DNA from: Planctomycetales bacterium
GTDB taxonomy: Bacteria; Planctomycetota; Planctomycetia; Isosphaerales; Isosphaeraceae
Direction of reading: 5' to 3'
DNA: 5,829 bases
NCBI GenBank assembly: GCA_027451455.1
Contig: DAIDJI010000375.1
Coordinates: 1 to 5,829 of the forward strand
The translations under genes were made by a program, and so were the position numbers. Under the pieces are notes generated by a model. The model saw only the letters and a program-made list of their open reading frames with translations, had not been told where the DNA came from and made no database searches. Positions 1 to 5,829 of this stretch are shown piece after piece. Each line of letters begins with the position of its first letter. The stretch's first letter is position 1.

Positions 1-40
1 GGGGGGAAAGTCTGACCTACATTTCGGCGGAGTTGAGCCG
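1..40. repeat. Direct repeat copy 1 of the helicase 3' end
   Basis: Bases 1-40 match 127-166 at 34 of 40 positions, in the same orientation and 126 bases apart. Read on the minus strand, this copy gives codons for RLNSAEM followed by TAG, close to the true helicase ending RLTSGGK followed by TAG. It therefore looks like either a degenerate duplicate of the end of that gene or a longer repeat unit that also reaches into the gene. Similarity fades just past position 40. Confidence 0.6.
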
Positions 41-52
41 GTCATGAGAGTA

Positions 53-74
53 GGTCAGGCTTTCGAGCCTGACC
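53..74. terminator. Perfect 9-bp hairpin (possible 3'-end structure)
   Basis: Arms GGTCAGGCT (53-61) and AGCCTGACC (66-74) are exact reverse complements around a TTCG loop; read from the minus strand the loop is CGAA. It lies about 70 bases beyond the helicase stop codon and could end or stabilise that transcript. No T-run follows on either strand, so a classical intrinsic terminator is not supported. The hairpin is certain; the terminator role is a guess. Confidence 0.35.
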
Positions 75-126
75 CGGATTAACGGGGGCGAAAGGAGAAG
101 TCGAGGCGTGGAAGTACCGCGGGTCA

Positions 127-166
127 GGGGGGAAAGCCCGACCTACTTTCCGCCGGAGGTGAGCCG
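127..166. repeat. Direct repeat copy 2, overlapping the helicase stop codon
   Basis: This is the partner of bases 1-40 (34 of 40 identical). It spans the last seven codons of the helicase gene, its TAG stop (143-145) and 16 bases beyond. The palindromic unit C overlaps it. The repeat therefore crosses a gene boundary, which is unusual for a purely intergenic element. Confidence 0.6.
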
Positions 167-2755
167 GGCGTGCAGCCGTCGGAGCGCATCGCCGGGCGCC
201 TCGTATTGCAGGGCCTCCGACGCCGAGGGCTCGATCCAGGCCGCGGCGAACGGCGAGAGGGCCGAGAGGCGTCGAAACCGGAGACACGGACCCGTCGCCA
301 GCCACCGCGCCGCGGCCGGAACGTCGAGCAAATCGTTGAGGACCTCGCGACGAGTCTGGCGGATCAAGGGGTGATCGGGACAGGCGGCGCGAACCATCGG
401 GAAGAGTCGCGTGGCCACCCAGTTCATCCCGCCGACCCGAACGCGACGGCCTGGCTCCGGGTTTCGAAGGACCATCAGCGCGTTCGCCGCGACGTGCCGG
501 AACCGACGAGCCAGTAGCTCGCCGCGGTCCAGCCCTTCGAGGACATCCACGTCGAACTGATCGGGATGGAGCAGGGGGGTGATCTCGGCGGGTTCGAGTC
601 CGTTTCCCTCGATCGGCAGTCGAATCGACCAGCCGAGATCGGCAATGGCGACGTGGAGGTTGCGTCCGAACCGCCGGCCGAGTCGGGCCCCCACGGCCCG
701 CGCCAGGGCCTCGCACGCCGCCCGATGAAGCGGGACGTGAAAGGTATAGACGAGCCCGGAACCGTCGGGCGCCGGAGTTTCCTCGACAAGCGCGCCCTCG
801 GCCGTCGGAACCTCACTCACGCGATCCTGCGCCTCGATCAGCTCGACAATCACCGCGGCGGCGTCGCGCGCGAGGCGAAGCTCCTCGGCGAGTCGATCGC
901 GGACCGCGTCCGGCCCCTCATCGCCGATCCGCCTTGCCACCGAGGCGCGAAAGGCCGCGAGTTCGCCCGCCAGCTCCGACGAAAGCGAGGGCCGGTCGCT
1001 GGTCCACCGCGGCAGGTTCGGCTCGCCGCCGGTCGCCTTCGCGTGGACGAGCCCGCCCTCGATCCGCGAGACCTCCAGCGCCCGGCCGTCGAGGACGAAC
1101 CGATCACCGGGCGTCAGCCGGTCGGCGTAGGCCGCCTCCAGCGTCCCGATCGCAAGGCCGTCGACCAGCACCCGGACCGATTCCTCGGTCGCGATCGTCC
1201 CGACGTTCGACCGGAACCACCGGACGACCCGCCCATTCCGGACGCCGAACCATCCGTTCCGCCGCCAGATTCGGGGCGCCGTCCACCGAGGCGCCGCCCC
1301 CGGCTCAGGCTCGAACGCCCCCGCGGGCGCACTCAGCTCGCCCGCCAGAAAGGTCAAACATGCCTCAAAATCTTCACGAGAGAGCCCGGCCATCGGCCCG
1401 GCGCTCCGGATCAGCTCGAAGGCCGTGTCGACCGACTGCTCGCCCGAGCAGGCCATGCCGACGAGCTGCTGGCAGACGACGTCGAGGGGCGTCGCGATGG
1501 TCGGGAGCGGCTCGACGCGTCCCTCGCGCGCCGCCCTCGCCGTGATCGCGGCACCGACCAGCTCCGCGGGCGTCGCGGCCATCAACAGCCCACGCGAGGC
1601 CGCCCCGCGACGATGCCCCGATCGACCAACCCGCTGCACACAACGCGCCACCCCGCCCGGCAGTCCAACCTGCACGGTCAGGTCGGCCGTCCCGATGTCG
1701 ACGCCCAGCTCCAGGCTCGTGCTGGTCACCACGGCACGAACCTCGCCCGACTTCAGCCCCGCCTCAATCGCCCGCCGACGCGCCGCGTCGAGCGCCGAAT
1801 GATGCGCGGCAATGATGGGAACATCGTCATTTCGAGATTTGAGATCATGAGTGATCTTTTCAGCAAACGCCCGGGTGTTGGCGAAGACGACGGTGGTCCG
1901 ATTGGCGTCGATCCTTTTGCGAAGTCGACGGAGCAGCCGGCGATAGCTGAGCCCGCGATGCGGGACTTCGCCGGGTTCGATGAGGCTTTCGACCTCGTAT
2001 TCCGTGGGGGGAGAGCCGGGTGACGGGGGCGCCAAAAGTCCCGTGGAGTCTCGTGAGGTCCCGAATAGGAACCGGTTGATGGCTTCATCGGCCCGGCAGG
2101 TTGCCGAGAGTCCGATTCGGCTCGGATCGCGTCGTGCCCGGGCCGCGACCCGTTCGAGTGAGACGGCGAGGTCAGCGCCGCGCTTGGTCGGAGCGAGCGC
2201 GTGGACCTCGTCGATGATGATGGTTTCGAGGCTTCGCCAGTGGTCGCGCCATCCCTCCTGGCTGAGCAGCAGCGAGAGGCTCTCGGGCGTGGTGATGAGG
2301 AGATGCGGCGGATCGTCGCGGAGCTTCCGGCGCTCGTAGGCTGAGGTATCCCCGGTCCGGACGCCGACCTTGATCGGGCTCGCCACACAATCGAGCCGGT
2401 GCGCGACCCCCTCCAGGGGCGCGGCGAGGTTGCGTTCGATGTCGTAATTGAGGCTTCGGAGCGGCGAGACGTAGAGGCATCGGAGCCCTGGAGCAAGGGT
2501 CCCGGCGAGGTGCTCTCGGACCAGCCGGTCGATCACCGCGAGGAAGGCGGCGAGCGTCTTTCCGGTCCCGGTCGGCGCGATGAGCAGGACATTTTGACCG
2601 GCCGCGATCGCCGGCCAGGCGAGAGTCTGTCCGGGCGTCGGGCCCTCGGCGAACGTCGCCTCGAACCACGATCGGACGGGCTCGCAGAAGATCGAGAGCG
2701 ACCCGGGATCACGGGCCTCGGCATCATCACCTTGCATCCGAACGCCGCGAGGCAT
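143..2755 (-). CDS. lhr: Lhr-type (Lhr-Core) superfamily 2 DNA/RNA helicase
   Basis: This is an ATP-dependent 3'-to-5' helicase of the Lhr group (COG1201), a cytoplasmic family linked to DNA repair. Motifs are intact and in order: PTPGQ (39-43), Walker A APTGTGKT (60-67), motif Ia YVSPLRSL (95-102), TTPESL (155-160), DEVH box (182-185), SAT (217-219), VVFANTR (289-295), TSTSLELGVDIG (344-355) and QRVGRSGHR (374-382). The winged-helix region follows, then the Lhr-specific C-terminal part with VGGMNWVATRLFP (774-786). At 870 residues it matches the Lhr-Core of about 850 residues and lacks the long C-terminal half of E. coli or mycobacterial Lhr. DEVHAL-KRG and the motif III context look more like Lhr proper than the ligase-associated DEXH helicases. 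The start is uncertain: ATG at 2755 or in-frame ATG at 2737, neither with a convincing ribosome site. It may be transcribed with the membrane gene 56 bases upstream. The stop codon lies in a repeat. Confidence 0.93.
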   Translation of the reverse strand: MPRGVRMQGDDAEARDPGSLSIFCEPVRSWFEATFAEGPTPGQTLAWPAIAAGQNVLLIAPTGTGKTLAAFLAVIDRLVREHLAGTLAPGLRCLYVSPLRSLNYDIERNLAAPLEGVAHRLDCVASPIKVGVRTGDTSAYERRKLRDDPPHLLITTPESLSLLLSQEGWRDHWRSLETIIIDEVHALAPTKRGADLAVSLERVAARARRDPSRIGLSATCRADEAINRFLFGTSRDSTGLLAPPSPGSPPTEYEVESLIEPGEVPHRGLSYRRLLRRLRKRIDANRTTVVFANTRAFAEKITHDLKSRNDDVPIIAAHHSALDAARRRAIEAGLKSGEVRAVVTSTSLELGVDIGTADLTVQVGLPGGVARCVQRVGRSGHRRGAASRGLLMAATPAELVGAAITARAAREGRVEPLPTIATPLDVVCQQLVGMACSGEQSVDTAFELIRSAGPMAGLSREDFEACLTFLAGELSAPAGAFEPEPGAAPRWTAPRIWRRNGWFGVRNGRVVRWFRSNVGTIATEESVRVLVDGLAIGTLEAAYADRLTPGDRFVLDGRALEVSRIEGGLVHAKATGGEPNLPRWTSDRPSLSSELAGELAAFRASVARRIGDEGPDAVRDRLAEELRLARDAAAVIVELIEAQDRVSEVPTAEGALVEETPAPDGSGLVYTFHVPLHRAACEALARAVGARLGRRFGRNLHVAIADLGWSIRLPIEGNGLEPAEITPLLHPDQFDVDVLEGLDRGELLARRFRHVAANALMVLRNPEPGRRVRVGGMNWVATRLFPMVRAACPDHPLIRQTRREVLNDLLDVPAAARWLATGPCLRFRRLSALSPFAAAWIEPSASEALQYEAPGDALRRLHARLTSGGK

Positions 2756-2811
2756 CCCGGCCCCGCCGTCCTCCTGGTGTCCATCGAGCTGACCGACTCG
2801 GGATTCCTATT

Positions 2812-3399
2812 CTAGGCGCTGAGGGCCCCATCGATAAGCTCGGAGGCATTCCGGCAATCGTCGGGAAGACCCTTGTACCAGTCGCGCCAACGACCCGGCT
2901 CGTCGCCCCAGGTCATCCCCGAGACCATTCGCAGGGCCCAGATCGCTTCCTCTTTCGGGATCGTGCCGGCTGAGGAGGCAATCGGGTCAACGCCTTGGCC
3001 CCTCGCTGTCGAGGTCCGCACACTCGACTGGAAGAGGATCACGAAGAGCATCGCTAATAGCCTGCCGATCATGGCGGCCTTGCCGTGAGGGCCGCGGCCC
3101 AGCGTCGCGACCATGGCGATGAAGGTGCCCAGCGACTCCAGGAAAACGGCGACCAGTCCCCGGAGGATCCATTGCCAGTGTCGGACCGCCCGCTTGTACC
3201 CGAAACCGGAACGAACCGCCGTCCACGATCCGCGCAGATCGGCCCCCCACGCCAGGCTCCGCGGTACTGGTCCCAGAGCATCAACGTGATCACGAATCCG
3301 TAGAGGAGAGTGGATTCCCGGTCGGCCGAGGTCCGGGCGTTATCCAGGGGCCGGTCTTATCAGGTTCGGCTCGTCGATCTGCTCTGGCCGCTCGCTCAT
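2812..3399 (-). pseudogene. Frameshifted gene for a small multi-pass membrane protein
   Basis: I do not recognise the family. The longest intact open frame with an ATG is the last 100 codons, from 3114. Coding-like sequence continues upstream of it. An ATG at 3399 opens MSERPEQIDEPNLIRP and then meets TAA at 3340-3342. A neighbouring frame carries the hydrophobic stretch STLLYGFVITLMLWDQYRG, then returns to the first frame near 3243-3248. Removing one base in the four-G run (3347-3350) and adding one in the six-C run (3243-3248) gives one continuous 195-residue protein. It would have likely membrane segments at about 31-42, 78-97 and 110-125, then a soluble tail with EEAIWALRMVSG (150-161) and WGDEPGRWRDWY (164-175). 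That tail recalls the ends of some planctomycete repeat-type proteins, a weak resemblance. It may share a transcript with the helicase. Sequencing error and true decay are both possible. No ribosome binding site is visible before 3399. Confidence 0.6.
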
Positions 3400-3564
3400 G
3401 TTTCGGCGTGTGGAAAAGGCGGCAGCCGGTTCTCGGAGGTCATCACTTACGATTTCTTACAAAGCGAGGTTTCCGGCGGCTCCGACCGCTTGAGATCGGA
3501 ATGTCCTGGGCTCGCGACCTCGACAAACGGTGCCATCTCAGTCTAGCCTCATCGTGGCATGGAT

Positions 3565-3570
3565 TATAAT
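3565..3570 (+). promoter_or_regulatory. Possible -10 box for the rhomboid gene
   Basis: A perfect TATAAT lies in an AT-richer island of the 263-base divergent region and faces the rhomboid gene. Transcription would start near 3577, giving a leader of about 86 bases to the ATG at 3663. No good -35 hexamer sits 16-18 bases upstream (the position holds TCTAGC), and there is no TGN extension. Support is therefore from one hexamer only. I saw no comparable box for the leftward gene. Confidence 0.3.
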
Positions 3571-3662
3571 GGAGCGGTGCCCGTTGTGGCGAGGCTCGCG
3601 GTCGGTTCGGGATCGCGGCGTACGAATAGAACGTTGCCGATCCAATCTGGGGGCCCGGGGCG

Positions 3663-4964
3663 ATGCGCGAGGGAGAGCACGGCGCGGAAACGACCGGATC
3701 CGTCCGGGGCGCCGCGACGCTGGGGCGACCGGTCCGCGGTCGGATTGCGCCGGGGGACATGGCCGCGTTTCGGCGTCACCTCGACGCCGCGACCCGGCGG
3801 TCGATTGTCACGCCGATCCTGGTGCTGATCTCGGGAGTTTGCTTCGGCGCGATGGTCTGGGCTGGGGGGCCGATCCACTGGCCGTTGGCGAAGGAGATGG
3901 TCGAGTGGGGCGCTAATGACGGCGGTCGTCTGGTCCTCCGGCACGAGTACTGGCGGCTTCTGGCGTGCGTCTTCCTTCACGGGGGGCTCCTCCATCTGCT
4001 CGTCAACATGTGGGGCCTGCTGATGATCGGGCCGCTGGTCGAGAGGATCCACGGCCATCTGGCTTTTGGCGTGATCTACCTGGCATCGGGGGTCGGTGGG
4101 GCGATCGCCAGCGCGGCAACTCCGCCGATCCGGGTGAGTGTCGGTGCATCGGGCGCCATCTTCGGTGTTCTGGGTGGATTGCTTGCGTTCCTGGTCCGGC
4201 ACCACGGGGCGATTCCTCGGACTGTCCTGGCGCACCTGGTCCGGAATGTCGCCGTGATCGTCGGAGTGATGGCGGTCCTGGGCGTCCTGGTCGCGAACCT
4301 GGCGGTGCTTGGGGCCGTCGTCGCCGACATCGACCAGGCGGCACACCTGGGTGGGCTGGTCACCGGGTTCGTCTGCGGGCTGCTGCTGATCGGGCCCTGG
4401 CCGGTTCCGGCCTGCTCGCGGCACCGGCTCCTGATGCGTCGCCTGACGATCGCGGCCCTGATCGCCGTGGTGCTGAGCCTGGCCTCCTTCGCCGTGGCCC
4501 ATCGCGACGTCACCTCGGTTCCGCCGTCTCGACGCCTCGACGACCTTGCGATCCGGATCGCTCCCGCGGTCCACGAACTCAACGCGATCCGCAAGGATCT
4601 CGCCCGCCAGGCCGGTCGCGACGAGTCGGTTGCAGACATTCCCGACGACGCCGCGGCCATCGCGGTGCTTGGAGGGCTCCGAGCCCGGGCTCAGGGCGTC
4701 GCCGGAGCGCTGGCCGGGGTTCGCCATTCCGCTCCGATCGGCGACGATCCCGACCTCTCAGCGATCGTCGAGGATCTCTCCCGGGCTGTCGAAGCCGTGG
4801 TCGCCCGCATTGGAGCCCTCGATCGATTCTTCCGTACCGGCGATCCCACCGCACTCGATGCCGCCCGCGAGGCCCTGGCGACCTCGATCGAGGCCATCCG
4901 ACGCTGCGAGGACGACCGCCGCCGATTCCTGGTGCGCCACGGGCTGGAGACCGGTCGACTGTAG
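3663..4964 (+). CDS. Rhomboid family intramembrane serine protease with C-terminal extension
   Basis: Rhomboids cleave membrane proteins within or beside their transmembrane helices. The protein (433 residues) shows the full bacterial signature: WGAN (82-85), EYWR (95-98), FLHGGLLHLLVNM (104-116) with H106, H111 and N115, the catalytic GASG (161-164, nucleophile Ser163) and AHLGG (227-231) with catalytic His228. Likely membrane segments are about 48-67, 98-123, 127-150, 161-179, 192-222, 226-245 and 257-279, that is six core helices plus a seventh. The N-terminal 45 residues are polar and arginine-rich. Residues 280-433 are a charged, Ala/Arg/Asp-rich, probably helical tail that I cannot assign to a family. 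An in-frame TAG at 3627-3629 limits upstream extension, so the start is ATG 3663 or ATG 3759 (Met33); both have only G-rich sequence before them. Core homology begins after Met33, so the shorter form is possible. The substrate is unknown. The next gene begins 76 bases downstream on the same strand. Confidence 0.93.
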   Translation: MREGEHGAETTGSVRGAATLGRPVRGRIAPGDMAAFRRHLDAATRRSIVTPILVLISGVCFGAMVWAGGPIHWPLAKEMVEWGANDGGRLVLRHEYWRLLACVFLHGGLLHLLVNMWGLLMIGPLVERIHGHLAFGVIYLASGVGGAIASAATPPIRVSVGASGAIFGVLGGLLAFLVRHHGAIPRTVLAHLVRNVAVIVGVMAVLGVLVANLAVLGAVVADIDQAAHLGGLVTGFVCGLLLIGPWPVPACSRHRLLMRRLTIAALIAVVLSLASFAVAHRDVTSVPPSRRLDDLAIRIAPAVHELNAIRKDLARQAGRDESVADIPDDAAAIAVLGGLRARAQGVAGALAGVRHSAPIGDDPDLSAIVEDLSRAVEAVVARIGALDRFFRTGDPTALDAAREALATSIEAIRRCEDDRRRFLVRHGLETGRL

Positions 4965-5027
4965 CCAACGCGTCTCTCGGATGGTTCACTGATGACTGGT
5001 CCTATGGCAAGCCCGACGACGATGGCC

Positions 5028-5033
5028 GGGAGG
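5028..5033 (+). promoter_or_regulatory. Shine-Dalgarno site that fixes the PqaA-like start
   Basis: GGGAGG lies seven bases before the ATG at 5041, the best-spaced ribosome binding site in the window. It favours 5041 over the in-frame Met21 and Met29 codons, which would remove most or all of the signal peptide. Confidence 0.65.
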
Positions 5034-5040
5034 CAATCAA

Positions 5041-5829
5041 ATGGCGAATGCGATCCGAGGCGGCTGGGGCTGGGTTCGAAGGGGGTTGGCCTGGGCGGCC
5101 ATGCTCGGGGCCTCGTCCCCCGCAATGACGCATGCCGAACTGGACGAGTACGTTCGGAAGCCTGACCCAGCCTTCGCCTGGTCAGAGCTCGGCCGGCATG
5201 CCACCGCGGCCGGCCAGTTCACGGAACTGAAGCTAACTTCACAGCAGTGGAAGGGGATCACCTGGGAGCATTCGCTGGTCGTGTACGAGCCCGAGGGAAT
5301 CCCCCGAGACAGCGCCTCGGCCGACTCGATGCTCCTCTTCATCACCGGGGGCCGAACCGGCGGGAAGCCCGGCCCCGGCGACCACGCCTCGATGTTCGCC
5401 CTGGCCCGCGCCTGCGCAGCACGGGTCGCGCTTTTGCAGGCGGTCCCCAATCAGCCGCTCCTCGGCGACAGGACCGAGGATGACCTGATCTCCGAGACGT
5501 TCGTTCGCTATCTTCAGACCGGCGACGAGGAATGGCCACTCCTCTTCCCCATGGTCAAGTCGGCCGTCCGCGCGATGGACGTCCTTCAGGAGTGGTCGCG
5601 ACGAGGCGATCGGCCCGTCAGGCGGTTTGTGGTTACAGGAGCTTCCAAGCGAGGATGGACCACCTGGCTCACTGGCGCCGTCGACGACCGGGTCGTCGCG
5701 ATCGCCCCCATGGTGATCGTCATGCTCAACCTAGGGGCTCAGGGGCCGAACCAGCTCAAGATCTGGGGGCAATACAGCGAGCAGATTCACGATTACGTCG
5801 AGCGAGGGCTGATGGAAAAGGCCACAACG
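5041..5829 (+). CDS. PhoPQ-activated pathogenicity-related (PqaA-type) secreted alpha/beta hydrolase, 3' end missing
   Basis: The frame stays open to the window end, giving 263 residues of a family that is usually near 450-500. It belongs to the PhoPQ-activated pathogenicity-related family (PF10142), which has an alpha/beta-hydrolase fold and unclear substrates. An N-terminal signal peptide is evident: Arg-rich start (R13, R14), hydrophobic core LAWAAMLGAS (16-25) and a likely cleavage after THA (30-32). The mature protein opens with the family hallmark LDEYVRKPDPAFAW (34-47), then LTSQQWKGITWEH (65-77), LLFITGG (98-104) and the nucleophile elbow GASKRGWTTWLTG (200-212, Ser202). The following block reads APMVIVMLN (222-230), where I would expect VIDxLN; Val227 replaces an Asp I recall as conserved. 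The catalytic Asp and His of the fold lie later and cannot be judged. Probable location is the periplasm or outside the cell. It follows the rhomboid gene by 76 bases without an obvious terminator, so joint transcription is possible. Confidence 0.9.
   Translation, partial: MANAIRGGWGWVRRGLAWAAMLGASSPAMTHAELDEYVRKPDPAFAWSELGRHATAAGQFTELKLTSQQWKGITWEHSLVVYEPEGIPRDSASADSMLLFITGGRTGGKPGPGDHASMFALARACAARVALLQAVPNQPLLGDRTEDDLISETFVRYLQTGDEEWPLLFPMVKSAVRAMDVLQEWSRRGDRPVRRFVVTGASKRGWTTWLTGAVDDRVVAIAPMVIVMLNLGAQGPNQLKIWGQYSEQIHDYVERGLMEKATT

Larger units (their letters stand above)
1..146. repeat. Cluster of three palindromic repeat units downstream of the helicase gene
   Basis: Three units of one motif, whose plus-sense form begins GTAGGTCAGGCTTTC and ends CCTGACCC, lie here. 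Unit A (1-20) is on the minus strand and is cut by the window edge. Unit B (50-75) is on the plus strand. Unit C (121-146) is on the minus strand and matches B at 22 of 26 positions. Unit B is a perfect palindrome with 9-base arms. Unit C keeps a 7-bp stem, with one G-T wobble in the minus-strand transcript. The stretch has no credible gene; open frames across it are shadows. The pattern resembles a dispersed intergenic repeat family rather than a coding or CRISPR feature, because the spacing is irregular and the orientation alternates. Its function is unknown. Transcript 3'-end structure or a miniature repeat element are both possible. Confidence 0.7.

Noticed and set aside
1..146. CRISPR array
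   Set aside because: The repeats alternate in orientation, have unequal spacing and number only three, so they do not form an array.
566..2023. A 485-codon open frame on the plus strand opposite the helicase gene
   Set aside because: It lies wholly antisense to a gene with full helicase motifs, is rich in Arg, Pro and Gly, and shows no domain. It is a high-GC shadow frame.
3479..3500. A short inverted repeat TCCGA/TCGGA in the divergent intergenic region
   Set aside because: A 5-base stem around a 10-base loop is expected by chance in GC-rich DNA.
3310..3546. A 78-codon plus-strand open frame opposite the membrane gene start
   Set aside because: It has a GTG start, no ribosome binding site and no recognisable sequence, and it overlaps better-supported coding sequence on the minus strand.
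3555..3569. A sigma-54-like site starting at TGGCAT
   Set aside because: The -12 element should read TTGC or similar, but the position holds ATAA; the TATAAT reading fits better.
3564..4727. A 387-codon minus-strand open frame opposite the rhomboid gene
   Set aside because: It has low-complexity Asp/Gln/Arg/Pro composition typical of an antisense shadow of a hydrophobic gene.
3965..5128. A 387-codon plus-strand open frame overlapping the rhomboid and the start of the PqaA-like gene
   Set aside because: It has Arg/Gly/Pro-rich composition and no motif, while the other frame carries the rhomboid catalytic signature.
5158..5168. AGCCTGACCC, matching half of the palindromic repeat
   Set aside because: It lies in the conserved RKPDP codons of the PqaA-like gene and has no second arm, so the match is by chance.

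Overview
The window is a GC-rich bacterial segment that holds three recognisable genes and one broken one. High GC, a signal-peptide-bearing PhoPQ-activated pathogenicity-related (PqaA-type) hydrolase, a rhomboid protease, a stand-alone Lhr-type helicase, mostly weak ribosome binding sites and palindromic intergenic repeats together suggest a planctomycete, perhaps of the Isosphaeraceae. That is an inference from gene style, not a proven placement.

Layout. Positions 1-142 are non-coding and repeat-rich: three units of one palindromic motif, two pointing one way and one the other. The outermost is cut by the window edge, and the last forms the stop codon of the helicase gene. Positions 143-2755 (minus) encode an 870-residue Lhr-Core helicase with all its ATPase motifs. 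Fifty-six bases upstream, on the same strand, positions 2812-3399 carry a small multi-pass membrane protein gene of about 195 codons. As written it is broken by two opposite single-base shifts, each at a homopolymer run. Positions 3400-3662 are a divergent intergenic region with a perfect TATAAT box facing right. Positions 3663-4964 (plus) encode a rhomboid intramembrane serine protease with a long C-terminal helical extension. After a 76-base gap and a good Shine-Dalgarno sequence, positions 5041-5829 (plus) hold the first 263 codons of a secreted PqaA-family alpha/beta hydrolase, cut by the window end.

Functional picture. The left arm (membrane protein, then Lhr) may be one leftward transcription unit. 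The right arm (rhomboid, then PqaA-like protein) is a possible rightward unit. I see no pathway that ties all four together. Lhr acts on nucleic acids in the cytoplasm, while the other three products sit in or cross the membrane. I found no CRISPR array, transposase, tRNA, rRNA or clear new defence or mobile system. The most unusual items are the repeat cluster on the helicase stop codon, the doubly frameshifted membrane gene, and an apparent Asp-to-Val change in a conserved block of the PqaA-like protein.
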